Numbered from the stretch's first letter, positions 22,706 to 32,748 are shown. The stretch: DNA of 64,000 nt from Veillonella_A intestinalis (GCF_943192895.1 NZ_CALPCB010000009.1:44516-108515), one strand, 5' to 3'. Notes: a model not told the origin generated them from the sequence alone. Numbers and translations are program-made.

Positions 22706-24124
22706 ATGTATGATGTAAAATCCTCCAAGGCGGAAGAGTTTATTAATCACGAAGAGATTTTAGATACCTTAGCATATGCTGAGGCCAATAAGGAAAACCG
22801 AGAATTGTTAGATCAAATCTTGGCTAAGGCAGCGACTTACAATGGCCTAAATCATCGTGAAGCGGCAGTTTTATTGGAATGTCCATTGCCTGAGTATAAA
22901 GAAAAACTATTTGCGCTGGCAAAAGAAATTAAACAAAAAATTTATGGGGATCGTATCGTTCTATTTGCCCCTTTATATTTATCTAACTATTGCGTAAATG
23001 GTTGTGTATACTGCCCATATCATGCTAAAAATCGCAACATTTCACGTAAGAAATTGACACAAGAACAAGTGCGTGAAGAAGTATTGGCGTTAGAAGCTAT
23101 GGGGCATAAACGCATTGTTATCGAGTCTGGGGAAGACCCAATTAATAATCCATTAGAATACATTTTAGAATGTATTAAGACGATTTACAGCATTAAGAAC
23201 AAAAATGGTGAAATTCGTCGTGTTAATGTAAATATTGCCGCTTGTGAAGTGGAAGATTATAAGAAGCTTCACGAAGCTGGTATCGGTACTTACACATTAT
23301 TCCAAGAAACATATAATAAGGAAAACTATGAAGCTCTTCATCCACATGGGCCAAAGAGCAATTATGCGTACCATACGGAAGCCATGGACCGTGCTATGAA
23401 AGGCGGTATTGATGATGTGGGGATTGGTGTATTATATGGGCTTGAACATTATCGTTATGACTTTGTTGGCCTTTTAATGCATGCAGAGCATTTGGAAGCT
23501 GTATTTGGCGTAGGGCCACATACAATCAGTGTGCCACGTATTTGCCCAGCTGATGATATTGATGTAGATGATTTCAGCAATGCTGTACCAGATGATATTT
23601 TTGAAAAAATTGTTGCTTTAATTCGTGTATCTACACCATATACAGGCATGATTATGTCTACGCGTGAAAGCCAACGCATGCGTGAACGTGGCTTAGCCCT
23701 TGGTATTTCTCAAATCAGTGGCGGTTCTCGTACGAGCGTTGGGGGCTATAAAGAAGAAGAATTACCAGAAGATAATTCAGCCCAATTTGATACGAGTGAT
23801 CGTCGTAGTTTAGATGAAATTGTAGATTGGTTGTTAGAACTTGGCTATGTACCAAGTTTCTGCACGGCTTGTTATCGTGCAGGCCGTACGGGTGACCGTT
23901 TTATGGCCTTGGCGAAGAGTGGCCAGATTCATAACTGCTGTCAGCCAAATGCGTTGATGACGCTTAATGAATATTTACTAGATTATGCTACTGATGAAAC
24001 GCGCGCTACAGGTGAAGCTGTTATTGCCGAACAGATTCATAAAATTAAAAATGAAAAAGTAAAAGAAGCCTCTGCTAAGTATATTAAGCAAATGGAACAT
24101 GGAGAACGTGATTTCCGCTTCTAA
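22706..24124 (+). CDS. hydG: [FeFe] hydrogenase H-cluster maturase HydG (radical SAM tyrosine lyase)
   Basis: A 472-residue radical SAM enzyme that cleaves tyrosine to p-cresol and delivers the CO and CN ligands of the [FeFe] hydrogenase H-cluster. The SAM-cluster cysteines are C96, C100 and C103 (CVNGCVYC). The second, HydG-specific CX2CX22C site is C386, C389 and C412, which separates it from the relative ThiH. ATG 22706 has AAAGGAG six bases before it. No hydA, hydE or hydF lies in this window, so it is detached from its system and its substrate hydrogenase must be elsewhere. The nearby hydrogenase at 56.7 kb is [NiFe] and does not use HydG. Confidence 0.92.
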   Translation: MYDVKSSKAEEFINHEEILDTLAYAEANKENRELLDQILAKAATYNGLNHREAAVLLECPLPEYKEKLFALAKEIKQKIYGDRIVLFAPLYLSNYCVNGCVYCPYHAKNRNISRKKLTQEQVREEVLALEAMGHKRIVIESGEDPINNPLEYILECIKTIYSIKNKNGEIRRVNVNIAACEVEDYKKLHEAGIGTYTLFQETYNKENYEALHPHGPKSNYAYHTEAMDRAMKGGIDDVGIGVLYGLEHYRYDFVGLLMHAEHLEAVFGVGPHTISVPRICPADDIDVDDFSNAVPDDIFEKIVALIRVSTPYTGMIMSTRESQRMRERGLALGISQISGGSRTSVGGYKEEELPEDNSAQFDTSDRRSLDEIVDWLLELGYVPSFCTACYRAGRTGDRFMALAKSGQIHNCCQPNALMTLNEYLLDYATDETRATGEAVIAEQIHKIKNEKVKEASAKYIKQMEHGERDFRF

Positions 24125-24155
24125 TAAGTTAGGCTCTTTTCATAGGTAATGGATT

Positions 24156-24197
24156 AGAATGAGTGATTATAAAATGATAATCACTCATTCTTTTTTT
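24156..24197 (+). terminator. Rho-independent terminator after hydG
   Basis: A 14-base perfect stem pairs AGAATGAGTGATTA (24156-24169) with its complement ending at 24191, followed by TTTTTTT. Confidence 0.93.
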
Positions 24198-24368
24198 ACA
24201 TTAAAGAATGTTTCTTATTGAGAAAAAGAATAGAAAAGAGTTTAACTTAATTAGTAAATGATGTATAATAAAATATATTGAGAATGATAATACACTATTT
24301 TAAACATAGAATTTTTAATATTGAGATTGAAATTCGATACCTGAATATATGAGTGAGACGAGATAGAT

Positions 24369-26360
24369 ATGAGACAGAGCAAAGCAAAACGATGGCGCTT
24401 AGCTTCAGGTGATGAACAAGTTGAACGAGAGTTAGTTCGTCACTTAGGGGTATACCCTGTAGTGGCTAAGCTATTAGTGAATCGGGGCATCGATACAGTC
24501 ACTGCTGGACAAGATTTTTTATATGGTACAGTTAATGATTTATTAAATCCATATGATTTAAAAGGCATGGCAGAAGCAGTGCCCTTAATTCAAAAAGCAA
24601 TTGATGAACAACAACGGATTGTTGTATACGGCGATTATGATGTGGATGGTATTACGGCCACATCTTTAATGTATCGCTTTTTAACACGTTGTGGAGCGAA
24701 TGTAAGTTATTATATACCGGAGCGACAAAGTGAAGGCTATGGCTTAAATGCAGAAGCGTTAGAGCATATTATCGAGCAAGGCACAGAACTTGTGATTACG
24801 GTTGACTGTGGGATTAGCTCTTACGATATTGTTGAAGCCGTTCGTAATCGGTTGACGATGATTATTACAGATCATCATACGGCGCCGCCTGAGATACCTA
24901 GAGCGGCGGCTGTTATTAACCATAAGCAACCAGGCTGTTCCTATGGTGATAAAAACTTATCAGGGGTAGGGGTTGCGTTTAAATTGTGCCAAGCTATTTG
25001 GCGCGAACGCACCGGTGAAGCCTATTTGGATGATTTAGATATTGTAGCCTTAGGTACGGTTGCCGATGTAGTGCCTTTAGTGGGTGAGAATAGAATTATT
25101 GTGCGTGAAGGGCTTAAGAAAATGACTGAGTTGCCTAATTTAGGCATTGCTGCTTTAGTTGAAGTGGCAGGTCTGGGGGGGCGCAAGTTAACCACGGGTC
25201 ATATTGGTTTTACGTTGGCACCACGATTAAATGCGGCTGGTCGAGTGACGCATGCAACGCGAGCCGTTGAATTATTAGTAACCACTGACCAGACTACGGC
25301 TAATTGCATTGCGGAAGAGCTGCAAGCGACTAATCAGGAGCGACAACTCATCGAGCGAGGCATTCATGAGGAAGCTCGTCTTGATGTAATTAATCAAGGT
25401 GAGGACGCTCATAAGGTCATTGTTGTAGCTGGTGAAGGGTGGCACCCTGGCGTAATTGGAATTGTAGCCTCTCGGTTAGTAGAGGAGTTTTATCGCCCTA
25501 CCTTGGTAATTAGTATTCATGATGGCATAGGTAAGGGTTCGTGTCGTAGTATTGACAATTGTAATATTTATGAAGCCTTGAAATCAGCAGAAGATTTATT
25601 ATTACAATTTGGTGGTCATAAACAAGCGGCCGGCTTTAGTATTGCGGCTGAAAATATTCCTGCTTTACGGCAGCGGTTGTCCGCCTATTGTGAAGCGAAT
25701 TTAACGAATGAAGATTATGTGCCGATTATCGATATTGATACGCCTTTAGACCCTGCAGAAGTAACAGTGGAATTGGTGGATCAAATTGAAACCCTTGAAC
25801 CGTATGGTATGGGTAATAGTACACCTGTATTTTCTATTAATCCTATAGCGGTACAAGATGTATTTTTATTAGGTCAACAGAAGAATCATTGTAAGATTAT
25901 TTTGCAATCTCAAGTAGGCCCTTTAGATGCGATTATCTGGCATGGGGCTGATTATCATAGAGAAGTTTTTCCTGATGAAAAGATAAAAGTGGCTTTTGCT
26001 TTACAAAAGAATGAATGGCAAGGTCGTATTTCACCACAATTAATGGTGCAAGATTTAGCTCTTTTAGGGGAACAACGAGCTCATTTAACGGCAGAAGGGT
26101 TGCGTGAAATGTATGTTATTGTGCGCAGTGTTTTCCGCAGTGCTACAGCACCCCGTTATATAGTGGAATCAGAAGTGTTGCATCGCCATCCACAGAATCA
26201 AACTGAAAAAGAGGCGATGTTAGCGTTAGATGTATTTAAAGAATTAGGAATTTTGCAAGAAGAAACGACAGAGGAAGGCATGGCATTATATCGTTGGTGT
26301 CATGTAAAGGAAAAACTAGAACTTATTACTTCCCTGACGTTCTTAAAATATAGTGCTTAA
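24369..26360 (+). CDS. recJ: Single-stranded-DNA exonuclease RecJ
   Basis: A 663-residue 5'-3' ssDNA exonuclease of the DHH phosphoesterase family, used in recombination and repair. GDYDVDGITATS near residues 81-92 is motif I, TVDCGIS motif II, ITDHHTAP motif III (DHH), and GGHKQAAGFSI belongs to the DHHA1 domain; an OB-fold region follows. The C-terminal ~100 residues extend beyond the E. coli protein, as is usual in Firmicutes. It begins a tightly spaced run: the next gene, rel, starts 12 bases after its stop. The ribosome site is weak (GAGACGAG). Confidence 0.95.
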   Translation: MRQSKAKRWRLASGDEQVERELVRHLGVYPVVAKLLVNRGIDTVTAGQDFLYGTVNDLLNPYDLKGMAEAVPLIQKAIDEQQRIVVYGDYDVDGITATSLMYRFLTRCGANVSYYIPERQSEGYGLNAEALEHIIEQGTELVITVDCGISSYDIVEAVRNRLTMIITDHHTAPPEIPRAAAVINHKQPGCSYGDKNLSGVGVAFKLCQAIWRERTGEAYLDDLDIVALGTVADVVPLVGENRIIVREGLKKMTELPNLGIAALVEVAGLGGRKLTTGHIGFTLAPRLNAAGRVTHATRAVELLVTTDQTTANCIAEELQATNQERQLIERGIHEEARLDVINQGEDAHKVIVVAGEGWHPGVIGIVASRLVEEFYRPTLVISIHDGIGKGSCRSIDNCNIYEALKSAEDLLLQFGGHKQAAGFSIAAENIPALRQRLSAYCEANLTNEDYVPIIDIDTPLDPAEVTVELVDQIETLEPYGMGNSTPVFSINPIAVQDVFLLGQQKNHCKIILQSQVGPLDAIIWHGADYHREVFPDEKIKVAFALQKNEWQGRISPQLMVQDLALLGEQRAHLTAEGLREMYVIVRSVFRSATAPRYIVESEVLHRHPQNQTEKEAMLALDVFKELGILQEETTEEGMALYRWCHVKEKLELITSLTFLKYSA

Positions 26361-26372
26361 GGAGGTGGGAAT

Positions 26373-28607
26373 ATGATTGAAAATGAAGAAGGCAAAGCGC
26401 TGGTGGACATGCCAACGTTTAATAAAGAAGTTGAATTAGCCCACCTTATGGAGATTGTTAGGGTTTATTTAGATGAGGCTGAATGTGACCAAATTATGCA
26501 GGCTTTTGAGCTGGCTGATAAGGCGCATGCGCCGCAAAAACGAGCGTCTGGCGAGCCGTATATTTTGCATCCTCTAGCAGTCGCTACGATTTTAGCTAAT
26601 TTACAAATTGATGCGACGACCGTGATTGCAGCTTTGCTTCATGATGTAGTAGAAGATACAGAGGTTACGTTAGAACAAATCGAAGAAGCCTTTGGCAAGG
26701 ATGTAGCTTTTTTAGTAGATGGAGTTACTAAATTAAATCAATTTCAGTACCATACAAAGGAAGATCAACAGCTAGAAAATTATCGCAAGATGATTTTAGC
26801 TATGGCTAAAGATGTGCGTGTAGTGGTTATTAAATTGGGCGATAGACTGCATAATATGCGTACCTTAAAGCATATGCGTAGTGACAAGCAAAAACGAATT
26901 GCTCAAGAAACGTTAGAGATTTTTGCACCCTTAGCACATCGTTTAGGTATTTTTAATATTAAATGGGAACTAGAGGATTTATCCTTCCGCTATTTAGAAC
27001 CTGATAAATACTATGATTTAGTGGAACAGATGCAAGAAAAGCGTCATGTGCGGGAAGAAATCGTTAATGATACGATGGAGCAACTTAAAAAATCCTTAGG
27101 TGACGCGAATATTAAAGCGGATGTAAAAGGGCGACCAAAGCATTTTTATAGTATTTATAAAAAGATGAAAAAAGATAATCGCGATTTATCACAAATCTAT
27201 GATTTGTATGCTGTTCGGGTTATCGTTGATACTATTCCTGATTGTTATGCTGTATTAGGGATTGTTCATAATTTATGGAAACCATTGCCCTATCGTTTCA
27301 AAGATTATATTGCCATGCCTAAGTCTAATATGTATCAATCGTTGCATACTACCATTATTGGTACGATGGGCCATTCTGTAGAAATACAGATTCGTACTTG
27401 GGATATGCACCGCGTTTCAGAATACGGGGTAGCCGCTCATTGGCGCTATAAAGAAGGTGCCAAGAATGGCGATAAGGACTTTGACCAGAAGGTTGGTTGG
27501 TTACGGCAAGTGCTAGAATGGCAAGATGCTAGTAATCCAAAGGAATTAGTAAATGCCTTAAAATTAGATGTATTTTCAGGCGAAGTTTTCGTCTTTACCC
27601 CTCGTGGTGATGTTTTAAAATTGCCAAAAGGGGCTGTGCCGTTAGACTTTGCGTATCGTATTCATACAGATGTGGGCCATCGCTGTGTAGGGGCAAAAGT
27701 AAATGGCAAAATTGTTTCATTAGATTACACCTTACAAAATGGCGATATTGTTGATATTATTACTTCTAAAAATGGTAAACCTAGTTTAGACTGGCTTAAC
27801 ATTGTAGGCTCTACGGAAAGTAAGAGTAAGATTCGCAATTGGTTTAAGAAAGAAAATAAAGAAGAAAACGTCATTAAAGGTCGTGAGTTACTCGAAAAAG
27901 AAGCACGCCGGTTAAATTACGATTGGAAAGAATTAAATAAGCCAGGTCGTCTCGATCAAATTGCGAAAGCTTTAAATGCTGGGAGCGATACTGAACTATT
28001 GTCGGCCGTTGGTTATGGCGGAATTCCTGTTAATTCTGTATTGCTACGTTTTGTTGATTTATATAAACGAGAATTAGCCAAAGAAGATAATCGTCGTGAT
28101 ACGATGGCTTTGTTAGAAAAGCTGCGAACTCATGAACCAGTGCGCCGTAAGAGTAGTACGGGTATTCTCGTCAATGGTGAACCAGATGTTATGGTGCGTA
28201 TGGCACGTTGTTGTAATCCTGTACCAGGCGATGAAGTGGTAGGTTATATTACTCGTGGTCGTGGTGTGTCCGTGCATCGAGCGGATTGTCCGAATATTGG
28301 TCATACCCCAGAAGATGTGGACCGCATGATTGAAGTGGCTTGGGACGTAGGTACTCGAGAAACTTTCCATGTAGCTATTGAAATTACGGCTTATGACCGT
28401 GGGGGCATGCTTATGGAAATTATGGCCTGCTTGTCGGAGATGAAAATCAACATTGTAAATATCAATGCTAAAGTAGATGATACGAAGAATGCGAATATTA
28501 GCTTAGTTATTGAAATTCGTGACGTTTCAGAATTGGATTTTGTTATGACAAAGATTCGTCGTATTCGTGATGTATATTCGGTGCAACGTGCCAATGGAGG
28601 TAGCTAA
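26373..28607 (+). CDS. rel: Bifunctional (p)ppGpp synthetase/hydrolase (RelA/SpoT homologue)
   Basis: A 744-residue long RSH protein controlling the stringent response. The N-terminal HD hydrolase domain retains His90-Asp91 in LLHDVVEDTE, so hydrolysis should be active. The synthetase domain follows (YDLYAVRVIVDT and the SNMYQSLHTTI block), then TGS (EVFVFTPRGDVLKLPKGAVPLDFAYRIHTD, cited here in part as FTPRGD...DFAYRIH), a conserved-Cys region near MARCCNPVPGD and a C-terminal ACT domain. It starts at ATG 26373 behind GGAGGTGGG. recJ-rel-dtd is a common Firmicute order; its stop overlaps dtd by one base. Confidence 0.96.
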   Translation: MIENEEGKALVDMPTFNKEVELAHLMEIVRVYLDEAECDQIMQAFELADKAHAPQKRASGEPYILHPLAVATILANLQIDATTVIAALLHDVVEDTEVTLEQIEEAFGKDVAFLVDGVTKLNQFQYHTKEDQQLENYRKMILAMAKDVRVVVIKLGDRLHNMRTLKHMRSDKQKRIAQETLEIFAPLAHRLGIFNIKWELEDLSFRYLEPDKYYDLVEQMQEKRHVREEIVNDTMEQLKKSLGDANIKADVKGRPKHFYSIYKKMKKDNRDLSQIYDLYAVRVIVDTIPDCYAVLGIVHNLWKPLPYRFKDYIAMPKSNMYQSLHTTIIGTMGHSVEIQIRTWDMHRVSEYGVAAHWRYKEGAKNGDKDFDQKVGWLRQVLEWQDASNPKELVNALKLDVFSGEVFVFTPRGDVLKLPKGAVPLDFAYRIHTDVGHRCVGAKVNGKIVSLDYTLQNGDIVDIITSKNGKPSLDWLNIVGSTESKSKIRNWFKKENKEENVIKGRELLEKEARRLNYDWKELNKPGRLDQIAKALNAGSDTELLSAVGYGGIPVNSVLLRFVDLYKRELAKEDNRRDTMALLEKLRTHEPVRRKSSTGILVNGEPDVMVRMARCCNPVPGDEVVGYITRGRGVSVHRADCPNIGHTPEDVDRMIEVAWDVGTRETFHVAIEITAYDRGGMLMEIMACLSEMKINIVNINAKVDDTKNANISLVIEIRDVSELDFVMTKIRRIRDVYSVQRANGGS

Positions 28608-29056
28608 TGAGAGCAGTCGTACAACGAGTTAGTGAGGCTGCGGTTACTGTAGCTAATAGAGAAGTAGGCGCTATATCGATGGGTGTGCTCGTCTTATTAG
28701 GGGTTGGCAAGGGCGATACAGAAGCAGATGCTAAATATTTGGCTGAAAAGATTGTTAAGCTTCGCATTTTTGAAGATGAGGCGGATAAGATGAATTTATC
28801 CCTATTAGATGTGGGGGGCCAATTATTAGCTGTATCACAATTTACTTTGTATGGTGATGTTCGCAAAGGGCGTCGACCTGGTTTTGATCAAGCCGCGCCG
28901 CCTGATCAAGCGGAGGCTTTATATGAAGTCTTTATCAACTGCTGTAGAGATTTGGGGGTAACTGTGGGAACCGGTCAATTTCAGACACATATGATGGTGT
29001 CCTTAGTGAATGATGGGCCTGTTACCATTTTATTAGATAGTCAAAAACAGTTTTAA
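28607..29056 (+). CDS. dtd: D-aminoacyl-tRNA deacylase
   Basis: A 149-residue homodimeric enzyme that hydrolyses D-amino acids, and glycine mischarged on tRNA-Ala, from tRNA. The LAVSQFTLYGD motif (around residues 75-85) and the GPVTI block near the C-terminus form the chiral-proofreading site. The gene begins within the TAATG overlap with rel and is therefore translationally coupled. Length is standard. Confidence 0.96.
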   Translation: MRAVVQRVSEAAVTVANREVGAISMGVLVLLGVGKGDTEADAKYLAEKIVKLRIFEDEADKMNLSLLDVGGQLLAVSQFTLYGDVRKGRRPGFDQAAPPDQAEALYEVFINCCRDLGVTVGTGQFQTHMMVSLVNDGPVTILLDSQKQF

Positions 29057-29125
29057 AATATTTTTATATGAATAGGTAAGAAAGCCTGTAATGGTATTTC
29101 TTAGAGATTTTGGAGAGTGATGCCC

Positions 29126-29746
29126 ATGAAATTATATCGGATGCCTTTAGGGCCTCTAGGGACAAATTGCTATATTTTAGAAGATGAAACTAATCATCAT
29201 TGTTTTGTTGCCGATCCTGGTGGTGATGGGGAACAATTAGTAGCTGTGCTTAATGAAAAAGGCTTAATTCCTGAAGCAGTACTACTTACCCATGGTCATG
29301 GTGATCATATTGGTGGAGTACAAGCTGTAGTTGATGCGTTTCAGGCACCTGTTTATATTCATAAGGGAGACGAAGATTTCCTTACTAATAGTGATTTGAA
29401 TTTGAGCAGTGCTATGGGCCTTAATGTACAGGTTCACGGGGATATTAAGTTAGTTAAGGAAGATGATGTTATTTTCTTAGGCGACCATAAGTTTACCGTT
29501 ATTGAAACGCCAGGCCACACCCCAGGTGGGGTATGCTATTATGGCGAAGGGCTTTTATTAGCAGGTGATACTTTGTTTCAGGAGTCCATTGGTCGTACTG
29601 ACTTCCCACGTAGTAGTTATGATGATTTGATTGAGGCGATTAAAATTAAGCTCTATGCCTTGCCTGATGAAACTGTAGTATATCCAGGTCATGGGCCTGA
29701 AACGACTATAGGTCATGAAAAGACCTACAATCCGTTTGTTCGTTAG
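29126..29746 (+). CDS. Metallo-beta-lactamase-fold hydrolase (glyoxalase II-like)
   Basis: A 206-residue MBL-fold protein with the metal-binding THGHGDH motif near residues 55-61, a further His in ETPGHTPGG, an AGDTLF aspartate and PGHGPETT near the C-terminus. This matches the YcbL/YqgX branch of hydroxyacylglutathione hydrolase-like proteins. Because these bacteria may lack glutathione, the true thioester substrate is uncertain. I chose ATG 29126, eight bases after GGAGAG; the GTG at 29117 lies within that site. It sits between dtd and a membrane protein of the same run. Confidence 0.88.
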   Translation: MKLYRMPLGPLGTNCYILEDETNHHCFVADPGGDGEQLVAVLNEKGLIPEAVLLTHGHGDHIGGVQAVVDAFQAPVYIHKGDEDFLTNSDLNLSSAMGLNVQVHGDIKLVKEDDVIFLGDHKFTVIETPGHTPGGVCYYGEGLLLAGDTLFQESIGRTDFPRSSYDDLIEAIKIKLYALPDETVVYPGHGPETTIGHEKTYNPFVR

Positions 29747-29758
29747 GCGGTGAAGGGT

Positions 29759-30823
29759 ATGTTTAAAAAATCAACCCAGTATTGGTTACGCGTGGTGTTG
29801 ATTGTACTGGCGGCCATATTTTTATGGGCCATCATTCCTGTGCTTTGGCCCTTAATTGTATCGTTTATTTTTGCCTTACTATTATTGCCGATTGTGAATG
29901 GTATTCAAGATTATATGCGTCATCGTTTAGGTTATACCTGGTTTCCACGATGGCTTGCTATTTTACCAGCCTTTCTATTGGTGGTATTAATTACAGCATT
30001 GGTTATTCAATTTATTATTCTACCGTTTATTGTAGAATTTACTCGTTTATTGAATAACTTACCATATTTAATATCGCAATTGATTGTATTATGGCAAAAT
30101 CTAACCTCCGTCCAGTGGGTGACTTTGCCACCACAAGTTGATGCTATCGTAATGAATACATTAGCTCGTATCAGCGCTTATGGTGTGGAATTAGCTCAAC
30201 GTGGTATATTTGCAATTTTTTCTATTGCGACCACTATGTTGGAATTCTTATTGGTACCGATTATGACATTTTATTTATTAAAGGATGGGCGCCGTTTAAA
30301 AAACAAGGTATTATCTATTTTTGCACCGCCCCATAATCGATATTTATTAGATGTAGTTAACCAGATTCACCGCACTATGGGTGGCTATTTACGAGGTCAG
30401 CTTGTATTAGCAACTAATATGTTTTGTATTACTTTAATTGTTACTTATATTTATGATTTGCCATATCCCTTGGTGCTCGCACTATTAGCTGCTATAGCAG
30501 AATGGATTCCCATTATTGGGCCGATTGTGAGTGCAGTGCCAGCTATTGTATTGGCATCTTTGGTAGGACCTGCTTTAGTTGTTAAAGTGGTGATTACCTA
30601 TGCAATTATTCAGTTAATTGACGGACAGATTGTCATGCCTAAAATTATGGGCCATGTTATCAAATTACATCCGTTAGTTATATTAACCGTCATTTTTGTA
30701 GGTGGTTATTTTTATGGCATCATCGGTATGATGACGGCTGTGCCACTTACAGCAATGCTACAAATTGTGCTAACAAAGCTTTGGTATTTTAATTCGTTTT
30801 ACAAAAAGGATGGGACTGTATGA
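29759..30823 (+). CDS. AI-2E family (PerM/YtvI-type) membrane transporter
   Basis: A 354-residue protein with about eight hydrophobic segments and the family blocks VPIMTFYLLKDG, MGGYLRGQLVLA and IPIIGPIVSAVPAI. Members include an autoinducer-2 exporter and Na+/H+ antiporters, so the cargo cannot be named. ATG 29759 follows a GGCGGTG-like site; a GTG at 29750 is an alternative nine bases earlier. The last four bases (ATGA) overlap the start of the fur-family gene, so these two are coupled. Confidence 0.85.
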   Translation: MFKKSTQYWLRVVLIVLAAIFLWAIIPVLWPLIVSFIFALLLLPIVNGIQDYMRHRLGYTWFPRWLAILPAFLLVVLITALVIQFIILPFIVEFTRLLNNLPYLISQLIVLWQNLTSVQWVTLPPQVDAIVMNTLARISAYGVELAQRGIFAIFSIATTMLEFLLVPIMTFYLLKDGRRLKNKVLSIFAPPHNRYLLDVVNQIHRTMGGYLRGQLVLATNMFCITLIVTYIYDLPYPLVLALLAAIAEWIPIIGPIVSAVPAIVLASLVGPALVVKVVITYAIIQLIDGQIVMPKIMGHVIKLHPLVILTVIFVGGYFYGIIGMMTAVPLTAMLQIVLTKLWYFNSFYKKDGTV

Positions 30824-31302
30824 ACACGACATTAGAAAAATTAAAAGAACGTATCAAAGACAAAAAGTATAAATTGACAACCCAGCGTCAAACAATTCTT
30901 CAAGCTTTTATTGATGCGGAAGAAAAGCATCTCTGTGCTGAAGATGTGTATGTGTTGGTAAAGGCTGTAGCGCCTGATATTGGCTTAGCTACTATTTATC
31001 GCACCTTAGATTTATTTACCGAGCTTGATTTATTAAAACGCTTAGATTTTGGCGATGGCCGTAATCGTTATGAATTAAATGATGAAGAATTTGCTCATTT
31101 CCACCATCATTTGATTTGTGTAAAATGTGGTTGCGTTAAAGAATTTGAAGATGATATGTTAGAAACATTAGAATCGATTATTGCTAAAAAGCTTAACTTT
31201 AAAACCATTGACCATCAGTTGAAAGTGTATGGGTACTGTGGTGATTGCCAAGAAAAAATGAAAGCAGAAGAGGAAGCTGAGGCTGCTCAAAAAGGTGAAT
31301 AA
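30820..31302 (+). CDS. Fur-family transcriptional regulator
   Basis: A 160-residue metal-dependent repressor. The N-terminal winged helix contains KLTTQRQTILQ and IGLATIYRTLDL (recognition helix near residues 50-62). The C-terminal part carries the HFHHHLICVKCG metal-binding block and a second CGDC pair for structural zinc. It could be Fur (iron), Zur or PerR; the acidic tail EEEAEAAQKGE is not diagnostic. The position after a membrane transporter and before the haem-related hemZ hints at iron or haem control, but no Fur box was identified. Confidence 0.9.
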   Translation: MNTTLEKLKERIKDKKYKLTTQRQTILQAFIDAEEKHLCAEDVYVLVKAVAPDIGLATIYRTLDLFTELDLLKRLDFGDGRNRYELNDEEFAHFHHHLICVKCGCVKEFEDDMLETLESIIAKKLNFKTIDHQLKVYGYCGDCQEKMKAEEEAEAAQKGE

Positions 31303-32746
31303 GTTAACCTATACCTATAGTGGCCCTTTACCGTTAGGTAGTGTAGTCGCCCATTATTGTGGGGCAGCGGGCTTAACTACTTGTAAAGAAGGGCCTGCTT
31401 GGATTTTAAAAGGCGATGAAACGGCCAATCAGTATACCTTAGCTGTTTATTATGATGGCGAGTTACAAACGACCTTTAGTGGCTCTCATACAAATGAAGG
31501 ACGCCTACAAATTGGTGGTCAGTTATTGCGTCTATTACGGACTCATCAAGGCTTAGCACCTTTAGGTGATTGGGGTACTTTAGTGGGCGTTAGACCGACT
31601 AAGTTATTTCATAAGCTTTGGGATCAATTGGGAAGCGCGGAAGCTGCCGTAAATCGCTTGCGTAAGCAATATGAGGTGACGGAAGCAAAGATTGCCTTAT
31701 TAGAACAAGTGGCTACCTTGCAACGACCTTATGTGGCACCAACGGACAGGGCGGATCGATTAATTAGTGTATATGGTGGTATTCCGTTTTGCCAGACTCA
31801 TTGTACGTATTGTTCATTTCCTTATGGTCTGATTCAAGATTATAAACGAGTGTCACAATTTGTAGAGGCCTTTGCAACCGATAGTGAACATTTGCAAACG
31901 GTACTACAGGACTATGACTTACAGTTAGGAACGATTTATTTAGGGGGCGGTACGCCCACTAGTTTAAATGAAGCTGATTTTGAAACTGTCGTTGCGGCAT
32001 TAGCTAAATTACGAGAGTATGGGCAATCGGGGGCGGACTTAGAATTTACCGTAGAAGCAGGACGTCCTGATTCAGTAACGCCTTATAAATTACAAACTAT
32101 GGCGCGATGGGGTGTTAATCGCATTAGCATTAATCCACAAAGTATGCAAGACTCTATTTTAAAAGCTATTGGCCGTGGACATACAGCGCAAGCGATTAAA
32201 GAATTGTATGACTATGTTCGTAAACATACATCCTTTCAGGTGAATATGGACTTTATTGCGGGCTTACCGTATCAAAACGAAACGCATATGATAGAAAATA
32301 TGGATTATGTTTGTCAGGTCATGCCTGAAAATGTTACAATTCATACATTGGCGTTAAAGCGGGGCAGTCCTTTGTATGAAGGGGTAGGGCGTGAAGCTAT
32401 GCCTGAGGAAAAGGCCGTACAAGCTATGGTGGCATATTGTAAAGAACGCTTAGAAGCCGCTGGTTATGTACCGTATTATGTATATCGTCAACAATATATG
32501 ACGAGTCAAACTGAAAATATTGGCTATACCTTACCTGGAAAAGTCTGTGAATATAATATACGGATTATGGAAGAACGGCAGAGTATATTGTCAGTAGGAC
32601 CTGGGAGCTCCTCTAAATGGATGCGAGCCCCTGAATATCGACAATTACAACAGCATATGCCAAAAGATGTATCTGTATATATTGATACATTATCTACTTT
32701 ACTAGACAAGCGAAGTCAATTATGTAAACAATTTTGGGAGGGATAA
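31295..32746 (+). CDS. hemZ: HemZ-type radical SAM protein (coproporphyrinogen III dehydrogenase-like)
   Basis: A 483-residue HemN-superfamily protein. The radical SAM motif CQTHCTYCSFPYG lies near residues 160-172, after an N-terminal extension of ~150 residues typical of HemZ. LGGGTPTSL and VNMDFIAGLP are conserved SAM-core blocks. The family was named for anaerobic oxidation of coproporphyrinogen III, but several HemN-like proteins instead act as haem chaperones or methyltransferases, so the reaction is tentative. GTG 31295 overlaps the preceding gene by eight bases, after AAAAAGG. Confidence 0.87.
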   Translation: MNKLTYTYSGPLPLGSVVAHYCGAAGLTTCKEGPAWILKGDETANQYTLAVYYDGELQTTFSGSHTNEGRLQIGGQLLRLLRTHQGLAPLGDWGTLVGVRPTKLFHKLWDQLGSAEAAVNRLRKQYEVTEAKIALLEQVATLQRPYVAPTDRADRLISVYGGIPFCQTHCTYCSFPYGLIQDYKRVSQFVEAFATDSEHLQTVLQDYDLQLGTIYLGGGTPTSLNEADFETVVAALAKLREYGQSGADLEFTVEAGRPDSVTPYKLQTMARWGVNRISINPQSMQDSILKAIGRGHTAQAIKELYDYVRKHTSFQVNMDFIAGLPYQNETHMIENMDYVCQVMPENVTIHTLALKRGSPLYEGVGREAMPEEKAVQAMVAYCKERLEAAGYVPYYVYRQQYMTSQTENIGYTLPGKVCEYNIRIMEERQSILSVGPGSSSKWMRAPEYRQLQQHMPKDVSVYIDTLSTLLDKRSQLCKQFWEG

Positions 32747-32748
32747 TC

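Noticed and set aside
22706..24124. ThiH (thiamine tyrosine lyase) or HydE instead of HydG
   Set aside because: The C-terminal CX2CX22C second cluster site (C386, C389, C412) is specific to HydG, and no thi genes are nearby.
32700..32748. T-box leader before hisS
   Set aside because: hisS starts almost directly after hemZ, leaving no room, and there is no T-box core sequence.
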